From: Candidatus Parcubacteria bacterium
GTDB lineage: Bacteria; Patescibacteriota; Minisyncoccia; Phycocordibacterales; UBA2100
Reading direction: 5' to 3'
Assembly (NCBI GenBank): GCA_003599295.1
Contig: QZJK01000013.1
Location: 1-49,284, forward strand
DNA length: 49,284 nt
The stretch's first letter is position 1, and every line of letters starts with the position of its first letter. The translations under genes were made by a program, and so were the position numbers. Positions 1 through 9,193 of this stretch are shown piece after piece. Below the pieces are notes generated by a model. The model was not told where the DNA came from, did no database searches, and was given only the letters and a program-made list of their open reading frames with translations.

Positions 1-144
1 CGATGGTCGCCCGCCTCTTCCGCCGAAATGCCGCCGCGGAGGGCGTCCAGGCTGATGCGGGCTCGAAGGACGAGCGGGTGCCGCCCGTCCCGGTCCGCTC
101 CCGCGCTGATGAGGCGCGGCTCCGGTGTTAGGTTCAGTAGTCAT
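1..144 (-). CDS. N-terminal fragment of a protein with an Arg/Gly/Pro-rich disordered start (runs off window edge)
   Basis: ATG at 144 on the minus strand, 48 open codons MTTEPNTGAAPHQRGSGPGRAAPARPSSPHQPGRPPRRHFGGRGGRPS; downstream of the substrate-binding protein gene. Confidence 0.5.
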   Translation of the reverse strand, partial: MTTEPNTGAAPHQRGSGPGRAAPARPSSPHQPGRPPRRHFGGRGGRPS

Positions 145-173
145 ATATGTAATCTAAAATCAATGGAAATAAA

Positions 174-1970
174 TTATTCTTCGGCAACATTAGTGAATAC
201 GCTCCACACCTGCTCCGTCTCGGTGTACCACTCGTGGACATTCACGAAGCGTTCTGACGGTGTTGCAAGCGTGCCAAGCGTTACTCCCTGGATGTGTTCT
301 GGGAACACATAGAGGAATTGCGGAGCGAAGAGGAACACTGCCGGACGGTCTTCTTTCACCACCTCGGCGAATTGCATGTAGAGGTCTTCTCGCTCGTTCC
401 TGTTCGTCGTCGCGCGCGCGTTCGCAAGAAGGCTGTCAGCCCGAGTGTTCGTGTAGAGTGCGAGGTTAAGACCCGGGTCATTCCTTTGCGAAGAATGCCA
501 GAACGCGAAGAGGTCGAGCGTTCGTCCGACGACCTCGCCGAACAGGAGCGCGTCGTATGCGCGCGGCCGGATGATAGAAGAGTTCAATTCCGATGTCGGA
601 TACACATGCACGCTCACGAGCATGCCGGCCGCCTGCCACCATTTCGCGAGTGTTTCCGCAGTCGCTACCAATTCCGGCGAATCTGAAGTGACGAGCGTGA
701 ATGAAAGCGCTTGGTCATCCTCGTTCTTCCACGCGCTGTCTTCTTCGCTCCACGTCCAGTCGTTCCGTTCGAGTATTGCACGTGCCTCTTCGGTAAACGC
801 CGGGTCCGGTTCAACTGTTAGCGCTCCTTCGCTCGACATGCCTCCCGACAAAGCGCTGGGAGGAATGGGTCCGTCGAGGATGGCCGCGTACCCGCGCAAT
901 ATCGCGTTCGCGAGTGCCTGCTTGTCTATCGCCGCATCGAGCGCCGCGCGGACGGCGATATCCTGAAGCACCGGCGCGTGTCCTTGATTGAGAAAGACCC
1001 CGAAAACGCGCGGAAGCGGTGCGCGCAGTATCAGCGCGGGCTCTTCGAGAGCCGGCAGCTCCGAAGGAGATATACCCGCGAAACTGTCGATGCGTCCTGC
1101 GTTCCAAGCCTCGATGGCTGCGCCTTCATTCGGGAAGAACACGAACGTTATCTTGCTCAGGTGCGGCGTACCGAGCGCGAATCCTTGAAAGGGCGTAAGT
1201 TCATAGCGCGTAAGCGCGCCGGTTTTATCGGTATCTATTGCTTTCACCTGGAACGGCCCCGTTCCCACCGGATTGGTATTGAGAGGGGAAAAAGGGAATT
1301 CTTCGGGCGTAACGTTCTGCCACAAATGCGCGGGAAGAATGCCCAGTGTCGTATTCTCTAAGAATGGCGCGTACGGTCTCGGAAGCGTGAAGACGACGGT
1401 GAACGGGTCCGGCGACGCCACGGTAACGCCTTCCCAATCGGCTCTGCGCAGGCTTTTGACGTCTGCGTTCTGCGCCGAACGGACGGTGAAAAGCACATCC
1501 GCGGCAGTGAACGGAGTGCCGTCATGGAACGTGAGCCCCTGGCGAAGCACGAACGTGTAGGTCGTGCCGTCCCCCGATATTTCGTATGAAGATGCGAGGT
1601 CGGGGACTATCGAGCCGTCGGGCGAGACACGCATGAGGCCTGAATACACGAGCTGAGAAATGTCTCTGTCCGGCTCGGAGAGCGCCAAGAGGGGATTGAT
1701 GAAGCGCGCAGTACCGACAACGCCTTCTGTGAGCGTGCCGCCCGAGGCCGGAACGGATACCGAGGTACTTGCGTTGACGCCCGCGAGAAGCGCCAAAGCG
1801 CTGATTGCGAGTATGCCGGTCAGCACGTACAGAGCCAATCGCTCTGCGGGGGAGAAAGACACGAGAAGGTTCCCGAGCCGTTTAAGATAACCGATGTCGT
1901 GCCGCTTGTTCAGAGGATTTTCCGGCTCTGCGGAAGCGGGTCGAGAGTATGAATCTGGAAATACGTCCAT
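174..1970 (-). CDS. Peptide-type ABC transporter substrate-binding protein (family 5), N-terminal TM anchor
   Basis: 598 aa; family-5 SBP features (LVYSGLMRVSPDGSIVPDLASSYEISGDGTTYTFVLRQGLTFHDGTPFTAADVLFT). Confidence 0.9.
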   Translation of the reverse strand: MDVFPDSYSRPASAEPENPLNKRHDIGYLKRLGNLLVSFSPAERLALYVLTGILAISALALLAGVNASTSVSVPASGGTLTEGVVGTARFINPLLALSEPDRDISQLVYSGLMRVSPDGSIVPDLASSYEISGDGTTYTFVLRQGLTFHDGTPFTAADVLFTVRSAQNADVKSLRRADWEGVTVASPDPFTVVFTLPRPYAPFLENTTLGILPAHLWQNVTPEEFPFSPLNTNPVGTGPFQVKAIDTDKTGALTRYELTPFQGFALGTPHLSKITFVFFPNEGAAIEAWNAGRIDSFAGISPSELPALEEPALILRAPLPRVFGVFLNQGHAPVLQDIAVRAALDAAIDKQALANAILRGYAAILDGPIPPSALSGGMSSEGALTVEPDPAFTEEARAILERNDWTWSEEDSAWKNEDDQALSFTLVTSDSPELVATAETLAKWWQAAGMLVSVHVYPTSELNSSIIRPRAYDALLFGEVVGRTLDLFAFWHSSQRNDPGLNLALYTNTRADSLLANARATTNRNEREDLYMQFAEVVKEDRPAVFLFAPQFLYVFPEHIQGVTLGTLATPSERFVNVHEWYTETEQVWSVFTNVAEE

Positions 1971-2072
1971 TGTAAAAGGAGAGACTGCGAGCCCGAGTTA
2001 AGGGCTTTTTCTGTTGTGGAGTCGCTTGCTGACTTGTCTCTAAGGAGTCGGACGCAGTTTGATCTGCGTCGT

Positions 2073-2306
2073 TTAACTGATAATAAGATTGACGAGTGCC
2101 GATATGGCGAAAAGGATACCGAGCGCAATAGTAGCACGGAAGAGGGTCTTCTCCAATCCGCGGCGGGTGTGGAAACCGGACGAAAAGTTGTCGGAACCGA
2201 AGGCACCCCCGAGAGACGCACCCGTGCGCTGCAAAATGACCGCAACGATAAGGAGTGCGCCAAGAACTATCTGTATGTAGGGGAGCATCCCCTGGAGAAA
2301 ACTCAT
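2073..2306 (-). CDS. secG: Preprotein translocase subunit SecG
   Basis: MSFLQGMLPYIQIVLGALLIVAVILQRTGASLGGAFGSDNFSSGFHTRRGLEKTLFRATIALGILFAISALVNLIIS; two TM helices, LQR..GLGG-type motif; start could be 2315. Confidence 0.85.
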   Translation of the reverse strand: MSFLQGMLPYIQIVLGALLIVAVILQRTGASLGGAFGSDNFSSGFHTRRGLEKTLFRATIALGILFAISALVNLIIS

Positions 2307-2385
2307 CGGCACCATGGTAGCATATTGAACTCTCAGCATCAAGTATGGAAATCGTTGGCCGCGGCGGACACTCGGTCCGCCGCGG

Positions 2386-2691
2386 CTAGTCGTCGATTTT
2401 CCGGAGGGCGGCAACAAAGCCGGCCATCACGGCAACGACCACTGTGAATATCTGCCGCTCGTCATTATCGTAAAATCCGACGAGAATATCCGCCATAGAT
2501 GAAGCCAAGAACTCTCCGTCATAGAACGTGCCCTTCCCTACCTTCGCCGACATGAACGTGAGCGCGAAGAAGGTCGAAAAGCCGATGAATCGCAAGATGA
2601 ACAGCTGTAGCCACCCTTGGACAAGTATGGCGACGAGAGCGCTCATCACAAACACCATGAGAATAGTTGCTAGTGCACCTTCCACGCTCAT
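2386..2691 (-). CDS. Small membrane protein (101 aa), unknown function
   Basis: MSVEGALATILMVFVMSALVAILVQGW...; start overlaps the stop of the upstream ORF (ATGA). Confidence 0.6.
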   Translation of the reverse strand: MSVEGALATILMVFVMSALVAILVQGWLQLFILRFIGFSTFFALTFMSAKVGKGTFYDGEFLASSMADILVGFYDNDERQIFTVVVAVMAGFVAALRKIDD

Positions 2692-3008
2692 GGCTCCCTC
2701 CTCCACGCCGCGTATATGCCGGCAGCCAGACAGATCAGAGCAAGAACGAGAAGACCAGGTTCTGGGCTCGCGAGATTCGTCTCCATAAAATCTCTCGCGA
2801 CGCCGAAGAAGGCCTCTTTTCGCGCTCTTGGTCGCATCCAGATAACAGCAAGCACGATAGTGCCGAACAAAAAGAGGCTGTATCCGATGGAGCGGACCAC
2901 GAACCGTCCGAACCATCCGAATGCCCATGACACGAAGATGGCGACCCCTAAGGCGGAGGCCGCAACGATGGGCCATTTCACGCCCAACAGTGCGATGTAC
3001 TCCCGCAT
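2688..3008 (-). CDS. Small membrane protein (106 aa), unknown function
   Basis: Several hydrophobic segments; ATGA overlap with the next ORF. Confidence 0.6.
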   Translation of the reverse strand: MREYIALLGVKWPIVAASALGVAIFVSWAFGWFGRFVVRSIGYSLFLFGTIVLAVIWMRPRARKEAFFGVARDFMETNLASPEPGLLVLALICLAAGIYAAWRREP

Positions 3009-3183
3009 TGTCCGGATCTCCGATTACCGCCTCACCCCGACGGCAGGGGACCTAATTTCAGTACATCACCGCCACATGAGCGAGTCAAGTTGACCCCCAC
3101 CTTCATTTTCCGTATATTTCCTCAGCGTCGCAGCCTCGAACTGCGAATCTCAAAACTTTATTATTAGCACAAGTATTTTAACT

Positions 3184-3510
3184 ATGAAAAAAGCCAATGA
3201 TAAAGCCACAAAAATAGCATTTAAGCCGGCGGGGGACCGCGTGCTCGTGAAGCCGCAAGAGTCGGAGGACGAGAAGACCCCGTCTGGCATCATCATTCCT
3301 GACACGGCGGAGAAGGAGAAGCCAGAACGCGGCACGATAGTCGCCGTCGGCGAAGGCAAGCGCACAGACAAAGGCGACGTGCTTCCGCTCCGCTATAAAG
3401 TCGGTGACAAAGTTATGTTCTCGAAATACGGATACGACGAAGTAACTATTGATGGCGAAGAATATTACGTCATTGCCGAATCGAACATTCTCGGCACGTT
3501 CGGAAAGTAA
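3184..3510 (+). CDS. groS: Co-chaperonin GroES
   Basis: KPAGDRVLVKPQESEDEKTPSGIIIPDTAEKEKPERGTIVAVGEGK; directly upstream of groEL. Confidence 0.97.
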   Translation: MKKANDKATKIAFKPAGDRVLVKPQESEDEKTPSGIIIPDTAEKEKPERGTIVAVGEGKRTDKGDVLPLRYKVGDKVMFSKYGYDEVTIDGEEYYVIAESNILGTFGK

Positions 3511-3540
3511 ATCGATTAAGAATCTAATTCTCAAAACACC

Positions 3541-5208
3541 ATGGCAGCAAAACAAGTCATCTTTGATCAGGACGTACGAAATGCTCTAAAGCGCGGCGTT
3601 GATATCGTTGCCGGTGCGGTCAGGGTCACGATAGGTCCCCGCGGCCGGAACGTCGCCGTGGATAAATCCTGGGGAAGCCCGACCATCACGAACGACGGTG
3701 TTTCCATCGCGAAAGAGATAACGCTTGCGGACAAATTCGAGAATATGGGCGCCTCGATAGTGAAAGAGGTCGCTACGAAAACGAACGACAAAGCGGGCGA
3801 CGGCACAACGACAGCAGTCGTTCTTACGCAGGCTATCGTGCATGAAGGCCTGAAGAGGACGGCGCTCGGTGCCAACGCCATGATGGTGCGCCGCGGCATT
3901 GAAGCCGCCGCAAAAGACGCCGTCGAGGAGTTGAAGAAAATGGCGAAAGAGATAAAAACGAAAGCCGAAAAGCGACAGGTCGCGACCATATCTGCGGAAT
4001 CGGCAGAACTTGGCGAGACCATTGCCGATACCGTGGATAGAGTCGGAAAGGACGGCGTCGTCACTGTCGAGGAATCGCAATCCATCGGTATCGAATCGGA
4101 TTTCGTTGAAGGAATGGAATTCGACAAGGGCTATGTGTCCGCGTACCTCATCACGAACGCCGAGCGGATGGAGGCCGAAGCGAAAGACGCTTCAATTCTC
4201 GTGACCGACAAAAAGATATCGACCGTAAAAGACATCCTGCCGCTTCTTGAAAAATTGGCGCAATCGGGGAAGAGGGATTTGGTCATCATAGCCGATGACG
4301 TGGACGGTGAAGCGCTTGCGACGTTCATCGTCAATAAACTCAAAGGTGTTTTTAACGTGCTCGCAGTCAAGGCGCCGGGCTATGGCGACAGAAAGAAGGA
4401 AATGCTCTCCGACATCGCGATAACGGTCGGCGGTCAGCTTGTGTCCGAAGACCTCGGAATCAAGCTTGAGAACGCGGAGCTCTCCATGCTCGGGCGCGCT
4501 AACCGCGTCGTTGCGACGAAAGATTCGACGGTCATCGTCGGTGGCAAGGGAAAGAAGTCCGACATCGAAGATAGAGTCACCCAGCTTCGCAAACAGCTTG
4601 AGCAGACCGATTCGAAATTCGATAAAGAAAAATTAGAAGAGCGCATTGCGAAACTCTCCGGCGGTGTTGCGGTCATCCGCGTCGGAGCGGCAACGGAAAC
4701 GGAAATGAAATACTTGAAAGATAAGATAGAGGACGCGGTCAACGCGACGAAGGCAGCAATCGCCGAGGGCATAGTGCCGGGCGGGGGAGCCGCGCTCGCA
4801 AAGGTCGCGGAGAAACTTGGCAAAAAGGTAAATCCGAAAGCGCACGACGAGCATACCGTCGGCTACCGAATCTTGCTTTCAGCGCTTTCCGCGCCGTTCC
4901 TCCAGATAGCGAAGAATGCCGGTCGCGAGGATGGAGCGGTCTTGCTCCGCGATGTCGTCTCGAAAGGCGCCGCGTGGGGCTTTGATGCTTCCGCAGAAAG
5001 TGACGAGGCACACATCGTGGACATGTTCGAGGCGGGCATCATCGATCCGGTCAAGGTAACTCGCAGCTGCGTTGAAAACTCTGCTTCTGCGGCGGCCGTA
5101 CTTCTTACGACTGAAGCCGCGGTTGCCGATTTGCCTGAAGAGAAAAAAGCGTCGCCGGGTGGCGGAGGCGGCATGGGCATGGGCGGGGGAATGGATGAGA
5201 TGATGTAG
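3541..5208 (+). CDS. groL: Chaperonin GroEL
   Basis: 555 aa; canonical GroEL motifs, GGM-rich C-terminus. Confidence 0.99.
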   Translation: MAAKQVIFDQDVRNALKRGVDIVAGAVRVTIGPRGRNVAVDKSWGSPTITNDGVSIAKEITLADKFENMGASIVKEVATKTNDKAGDGTTTAVVLTQAIVHEGLKRTALGANAMMVRRGIEAAAKDAVEELKKMAKEIKTKAEKRQVATISAESAELGETIADTVDRVGKDGVVTVEESQSIGIESDFVEGMEFDKGYVSAYLITNAERMEAEAKDASILVTDKKISTVKDILPLLEKLAQSGKRDLVIIADDVDGEALATFIVNKLKGVFNVLAVKAPGYGDRKKEMLSDIAITVGGQLVSEDLGIKLENAELSMLGRANRVVATKDSTVIVGGKGKKSDIEDRVTQLRKQLEQTDSKFDKEKLEERIAKLSGGVAVIRVGAATETEMKYLKDKIEDAVNATKAAIAEGIVPGGGAALAKVAEKLGKKVNPKAHDEHTVGYRILLSALSAPFLQIAKNAGREDGAVLLRDVVSKGAAWGFDASAESDEAHIVDMFEAGIIDPVKVTRSCVENSASAAAVLLTTEAAVADLPEEKKASPGGGGGMGMGGGMDEMM

Positions 5209-5219
5209 GGAGCGCTCAG

Positions 5220-5335
5220 GCCGGTATTGCCCGGCCCGAACAGTACGCGCGCGGGATAGGATTCTGTATCACCACTGCGCAGTCTTCTCTTAGATTGAGC
5301 GTCGCCCACGCGATGTTCTCTCGGGCAATACCGGC
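5220..5335. repeat. Long-range inverted repeat downstream of groEL (14-bp perfect arms)
   Basis: GCCGGTATTGCCCG (5220-5233) / CGGGCAATACCGGC (5322-5335). Confidence 0.8.
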
Positions 5336-5350
5336 TCTCGCTTGAAAGTT

Positions 5351-5386
5351 TGGAAAAGGAGAAGCCCGGCAATGCGCCGGGCTTCG
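5351..5386 (-). terminator. Hairpin, probable terminator of the minus-strand ORF
   Basis: AAGCCCGGC-N5-GCCGGGCTT followed on minus strand by CTCCTTTTCC. Confidence 0.5.
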
Positions 5387-5395
5387 TCACACGGG

Positions 5396-5713
5396 TTAGA
5401 GCACGAGGATGCCGCTCCGGATGGCTGAGGCGAGATTTCCAAAGGCATCGTCGACCCAGGTGACCTGATCGGATGACATGGAATCGCGGCGCGAGAAGAG
5501 ATCGCTTAGGTAGCTCCGGATGGTGTAGAGCTCGTTCGCACCCTCAGCGATCTGCTTGTTCCACAGCGGATAGCACGCTGAGTACCTTCGGCACATGTGC
5601 GCCAACGAACGTTCCGAATACTCGTGAGCGACTATCTCGCCAGCGAACGCCGCCACCCCGTGCCACCCGAGGTGAGTGAACTTGAAGTGCAGGTCATGCA
5701 TCGACTGCCGCAT
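5396..5713 (-). CDS. Small hypothetical protein (105 aa)
   Basis: Start MRQSMHDLHFKFTHLGWHGV chosen because GGAGG lies 8 nt upstream of its ATG; followed by a hairpin. Confidence 0.6.
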   Translation of the reverse strand: MRQSMHDLHFKFTHLGWHGVAAFAGEIVAHEYSERSLAHMCRRYSACYPLWNKQIAEGANELYTIRSYLSDLFSRRDSMSSDQVTWVDDAFGNLASAIRSGILVL

Positions 5714-5788
5714 CGGGAAATCCTCCGAAATTTCTACTACCATTGTTGTAGTACAAGGATTTTATAAAGACAAGCGGGCTATATATGC

Positions 5789-5794
5789 TATAAT
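5789..5794 (+). promoter_or_regulatory. -10 element (TGCTATAAT) of lemA, 8 nt before ATG
   Basis: Extended -10 TGC-TATAAT immediately upstream of the start. Confidence 0.6.
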
Positions 5795-5802
5795 GCATGC
5801 AT

Positions 5803-6363
5803 ATGAATACAGGACTTGTTTTATTGGGTGTAGTTGCATTAGTCGGCGTGTGGGCTATTTGGGCCTACAACCGCTTCGTCGCGCTCACGAATCGATGCGA
5901 GGAAGGGTGGTCTGATATCGAAGTGCAGATGAAGCGCCGCTACGACCTTATCCCGAACCTTGTTGAAACTGTCAAAGGCTATGCGAAGCACGAGGCAGGC
6001 ACGCTCCAAAGCGTGACGGACGCCCGCACGAAGGCGATGGGTGCACAATCCGTTGCCGATCACGCGGTCGCGGAAAATATGCTCACGAGCGCCTTGAAAT
6101 CGCTTTTCGCGGTTGCCGAAAGCTATCCGGATTTGAAAGCGAACACCAATTTCTTGGAGCTTCAGCGCGAACTTTCTGACACCGAGAACAAGATTCAGGC
6201 CGCGCGCCGCTTCTACAACTCCGTCGTCATCGAGCTTCAGAACGCGCTCGAGCAGTTCCCCACGAATCTCATCGGCAACATGTTCGGATTCAAGACCCGA
6301 GAATTCTTCGCGCTCGCGGATGGCGAAGAAGCCGCGAAGAATCCCGTGAAGGTGAGTTTCTAG
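5803..6363 (+). CDS. lemA: LemA family protein
   Basis: N-terminal TM, YDLIPNLVETVKGYAKHE, TRKYYNSVV-like segment RRFYNSVVIELQNALEQFP; ORF opens at 5797. Confidence 0.95.
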   Translation: MNTGLVLLGVVALVGVWAIWAYNRFVALTNRCEEGWSDIEVQMKRRYDLIPNLVETVKGYAKHEAGTLQSVTDARTKAMGAQSVADHAVAENMLTSALKSLFAVAESYPDLKANTNFLELQRELSDTENKIQAARRFYNSVVIELQNALEQFPTNLIGNMFGFKTREFFALADGEEAAKNPVKVSF

Positions 6364-6365
6364 CG

Positions 6366-7256
6366 ATGGCCTCTCTCTACACGCACCAAGCCGCCAATAT
6401 CCGAAAGACCTGGTTTTTGATGACCGGCTTTTTGGTCATTATCGTCGGGCTCGGCTGGCTCATGTCGCAGCTCTATGGCAACGCCGCCATTCTCTACGGC
6501 GCGATAGCGTTTTCGCTTTTTATGAATGTCACGGCCTACTGGTTCTCCGATAAGATCGCGCTTGCTTCTACGGGTGCGAAACCGGCGGATGAAAATCAGT
6601 ATCGCGAATTGCATCGCATTCTCGAAAATCTTGCGATTACGGCGGGCATCCAAAAGCCGCGCCTCTACATCGTTGACGACCCTGCCCCGAACGCATTTGC
6701 GACGGGCAGGAACGCGAAGCATGCGGTCGTTGCCGTGACGACAGGGCTTCTCGCACGGCTCGATAGGAGCGAGCTTGAAGGCGTTATCGCGCACGAACTT
6801 TCGCACATCGGCAATCGCGACATTCTCGTCATGACGGTCGCCGTCGTGCTTGCGGGTGCCGTCGCGATGCTTACCGACATATTCCTCCGCATCAGTTTCT
6901 TCGGAGGGAACAATAACGACAATAAGAACCCCATACTTCTCATCGCGGGTATTGCCGCAATAATCCTCGCTCCAATCGCGGCGCAATTGATACAGCTCGC
7001 TGTCTCGCGTAAGCGCGAATTTCTCGCGGACGCTTCCGGCGCGCTTCTCACACGATATCCGGATGGTCTTGCTTCAGCTCTTCAGAAGATCTCCTCCTAC
7101 GGGGCGCCTATGCGCCGCGCGAATCATGCGACGGCGCACCTTTTCATCTCGAATCCGTTCGGCGCGCATGAAAGAGGGAAGTTCATCGCGAAGATATTCG
7201 CAACGCACCCGCCAGTAGAGGAAAGAGTAGCGGCGCTCACACAGATGCGGGTGTAG
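6366..7256 (+). CDS. htpX: M48 zinc metalloprotease HtpX
   Basis: HELSHIGNRD motif, NAFATGRN, four TM segments; adjacent to lemA. Confidence 0.97.
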   Translation: MASLYTHQAANIRKTWFLMTGFLVIIVGLGWLMSQLYGNAAILYGAIAFSLFMNVTAYWFSDKIALASTGAKPADENQYRELHRILENLAITAGIQKPRLYIVDDPAPNAFATGRNAKHAVVAVTTGLLARLDRSELEGVIAHELSHIGNRDILVMTVAVVLAGAVAMLTDIFLRISFFGGNNNDNKNPILLIAGIAAIILAPIAAQLIQLAVSRKREFLADASGALLTRYPDGLASALQKISSYGAPMRRANHATAHLFISNPFGAHERGKFIAKIFATHPPVEERVAALTQMRV

Positions 7257-7282
7257 TTCTCCCGTGCTATAAAAGACGCCAC

Positions 7283-7367
7283 GGAGGCGTCGCATAGTGG
7301 TCTAGTGCGCTCGCTTGGAAAGCGAGTAGGGGGAAACCCCTCCAGAGTTCGAATCTCTGCGCCTCCG
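7283..7367 (+). tRNA. tRNA-Ser (anticodon GGA)
   Basis: Acceptor GGAGGCG/CGCCTCC, anticodon stem CTCGC-TTGGAAA-GCGAG, long variable arm, T-arm GTTCGAATC; CCA not encoded. Confidence 0.95.
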
Positions 7368-7435
7368 CACTAAGCACTGACCACAGCAATTCTTCATAAT
7401 TTCCACATATATTGAGAAGGTATACTTACTTAAAC

Positions 7436-7615
7436 ATGGTGAGGAAATATTCTCGGAGCGCGGGTAAAGACGTAGAGCGCGCTGTGCGCGCATATAAGCG
7501 CGGCACATTAAAGTCCGGGCGAAGCGGTGCGCGCGTAAAGAGCAGGGAGCAAGCGATAGCCATCGGACTTTCCGAAGCGCGGCAAAAAGGCAAGAAGGTG
7601 CCGCGCAAAAAATAG
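7436..7615 (+). CDS. Small basic protein, resembles DUF6496-type proteins
   Basis: MVRKYSRSAGKDVERAVRAYKRGTLKSGRSGARVKSREQAIAIGLSEARQKGKKVPRKK; KSREQAIAIGLSEARQKG signature. Confidence 0.75.
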   Translation: MVRKYSRSAGKDVERAVRAYKRGTLKSGRSGARVKSREQAIAIGLSEARQKGKKVPRKK

Positions 7616-7628
7616 GAAAACTGATCTC

Positions 7629-8168
7629 ATGAAACCCGCAACTATAACTATAGGAGTACTTGTACTCCTTCTTGCCGCGATTGCAGTGTACTTACTGGCT
7701 GCGACTTCCCCGGTACCACTTCCTGGAGAAACAGCATGTACACTCGAAGCGAAGCTTTGTCCGGATGGTTCGTATGTCGGACGCACCAGTCCAAACTGTG
7801 AATTCGCCGCCTGCCCCGGTATGGCTACTACATCGTCGGGCGGAGGAATAGCGCCGTACAAATCCGGCATACGCGGTACCGTGATGCTTGGCCCGACGTG
7901 TCCGGTTGAACGTATTCCGCCGGATCCAGCGTGTGAGGACAGACCATACCAAACGCTCATCATTGTCTTTCGTGCGAGTGATCCGGTGCACGCGATAGCT
8001 TTCGCCAAGAGCGATGCCAAAGGAATGTTTGCAGTTTCCCTGCCACCGGGAGAGTATGTCGTGGGAGCCGGTGAGAGCAATCTGCCGCAATGCAGCCAAC
8101 TACAAACAACTGTCGAACCGGATGCCTATACCGACGTTCTCGTCTCGTGCGACACCGGCATCAGATAG
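7629..8168 (+). CDS. Secreted/membrane-anchored protein with LCPDGSYVGRTSPNCEFAACP motif and carboxypeptidase-regulatory-like C-terminus
   Basis: N-terminal TM; C-terminal segment GMFAVSLPPGEYVVGAGESNLPQC. Confidence 0.7.
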   Translation: MKPATITIGVLVLLLAAIAVYLLAATSPVPLPGETACTLEAKLCPDGSYVGRTSPNCEFAACPGMATTSSGGGIAPYKSGIRGTVMLGPTCPVERIPPDPACEDRPYQTLIIVFRASDPVHAIAFAKSDAKGMFAVSLPPGEYVVGAGESNLPQCSQLQTTVEPDAYTDVLVSCDTGIR

Positions 8169-8375
8169 TCGAGAATATCCTCGCGAGACTTGGTTCTTGA
8201 AAAGTCTTTAAAACTCGGACGGTGCCTTGCATCGAAACAGAGGGCATGCTACTATGGCGACATCAATTCAGGGTGATCCGGGTACGTAGGGATCGACCTC
8301 CAACTCCACTCACTGCTTTTGATCCGACCTAGAAAAAGCGGTCGCGTTTAATAACCAAATCCATTCCATAGAAAT

Positions 8376-8576
8376 ATGCAAACAGGAACAATCGCCCGTC
8401 TCACTGACAAAGGTTTCGGGTTCATCTCTCGCGAGGGACAGGAGAAAGACCTCTTTTTCCACTCTAACGAGCTCGTCAACGTAAAGTTCGACGAACTTCG
8501 CGAAGGAGACACGGTGACCTTTGAAGTCGCGGACAGTCCGAAAGGACCGAACGCGGTCAAGGTTAGCCGCGCCTAA
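8376..8576 (+). CDS. Cold-shock domain protein
   Basis: MQTGTIARLTDKGFGFISREGQEKDLFFHSNEL; RNP1/RNP2 motifs. Confidence 0.95.
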   Translation: MQTGTIARLTDKGFGFISREGQEKDLFFHSNELVNVKFDELREGDTVTFEVADSPKGPNAVKVSRA

Positions 8577-8578
8577 CG

Positions 8579-8604
8579 AAAGCGCCCCGAAAGGGGCGCT
8601 TTTC
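8579..8604 (+). terminator. Rho-independent terminator
   Basis: GCGCCCC-GAAA-GGGGCGC-TTTT. Confidence 0.9.
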
Positions 8605-8623
8605 GTATTCGGTTTTGGGGTTG

Positions 8624-8629
8624 TATACT
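8624..8629 (+). promoter_or_regulatory. -10-like TATACT, 7 nt before ATG
   Basis: TATACT-GTTCTCC-ATG. Confidence 0.5.
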
Positions 8630-8636
8630 GTTCTCC

Positions 8637-9032
8637 ATGAGTAAAAGAGCCGTGCTATTCCTCGCGCTTCTCGCTCTCGTTTTTATCGTTTTCATGTTCG
8701 TGAGCCCGAAACTGCTTTCGGCTCCCAGTGAAGTCGCCACCGAACCACAAGATTTCGGCACGTATCCGTATGAATGCGACGAGCACGTGACCTTCACGAT
8801 GACTCCTGCGAATGACTTGAACACCATTCTTATTCAACCCACGATTCTGGGTGCCTATCCTCCTCGAAGCGTACTTCTGCGGAATGACACCGTTGCCGGC
8901 ACTCGCTACGAAGGGAACGGTGTCATATTTACCGCAAGGGGAGAAACAGTGACGCTCGGCGAAGGGGATTCTGCCATCAATTGCTCGCCAGTGCCGAACC
9001 CGGAAGAAGCGCCGTTCAATTTCGGGGATTAG
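8637..9032 (+). CDS. Hypothetical protein with N-terminal TM (131 aa)
   Basis: MSKRAVLFLALLALVFIVFMFVSPK...; own -10 element. Confidence 0.6.
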   Translation: MSKRAVLFLALLALVFIVFMFVSPKLLSAPSEVATEPQDFGTYPYECDEHVTFTMTPANDLNTILIQPTILGAYPPRSVLLRNDTVAGTRYEGNGVIFTARGETVTLGEGDSAINCSPVPNPEEAPFNFGD

Positions 9033-9193
9033 AGCTTGCTTGAAAACCTCCCCCTGCCTGCGCGGCAAACCTACGGGCTGCGGCGCCTCATCTCGGACTC
9101 AATGTAGCCATGGGTACACCTCGTCCTCCGACTCGCGCCTCGCCTACGCAGGTTTGCCGCTCGGCTTGGGAACCCGGGTTTTCAAACAAGCTC
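9032..9193. repeat. Nested long foldback element
   Basis: Outer arms GAGCTTGCTTGAAAACC/GGTTTTCAAACAAGCTC (16/17); inner arms GCGGCAAACCT/AGGTTTGCCGC (11/11). Confidence 0.8.

Noticed and set aside
3100-3183. CIRCE (HrcA operator) upstream of groES
   Set aside because: TTAGCAC occurs once (in TTATTAGCACAAG), but no matching GAGTGCTAA arm follows at the 9-nt spacing.
4863-5390. 175-aa ORF antisense to the groEL 3' end
   Set aside because: Shadow of the groEL coding frame extending into the foldback region.
8200-8375. Riboswitch or cold-shock thermosensor upstream of the cold-shock gene
   Set aside because: The gap is long, but no clear conserved stem or cold-box was found by eye.
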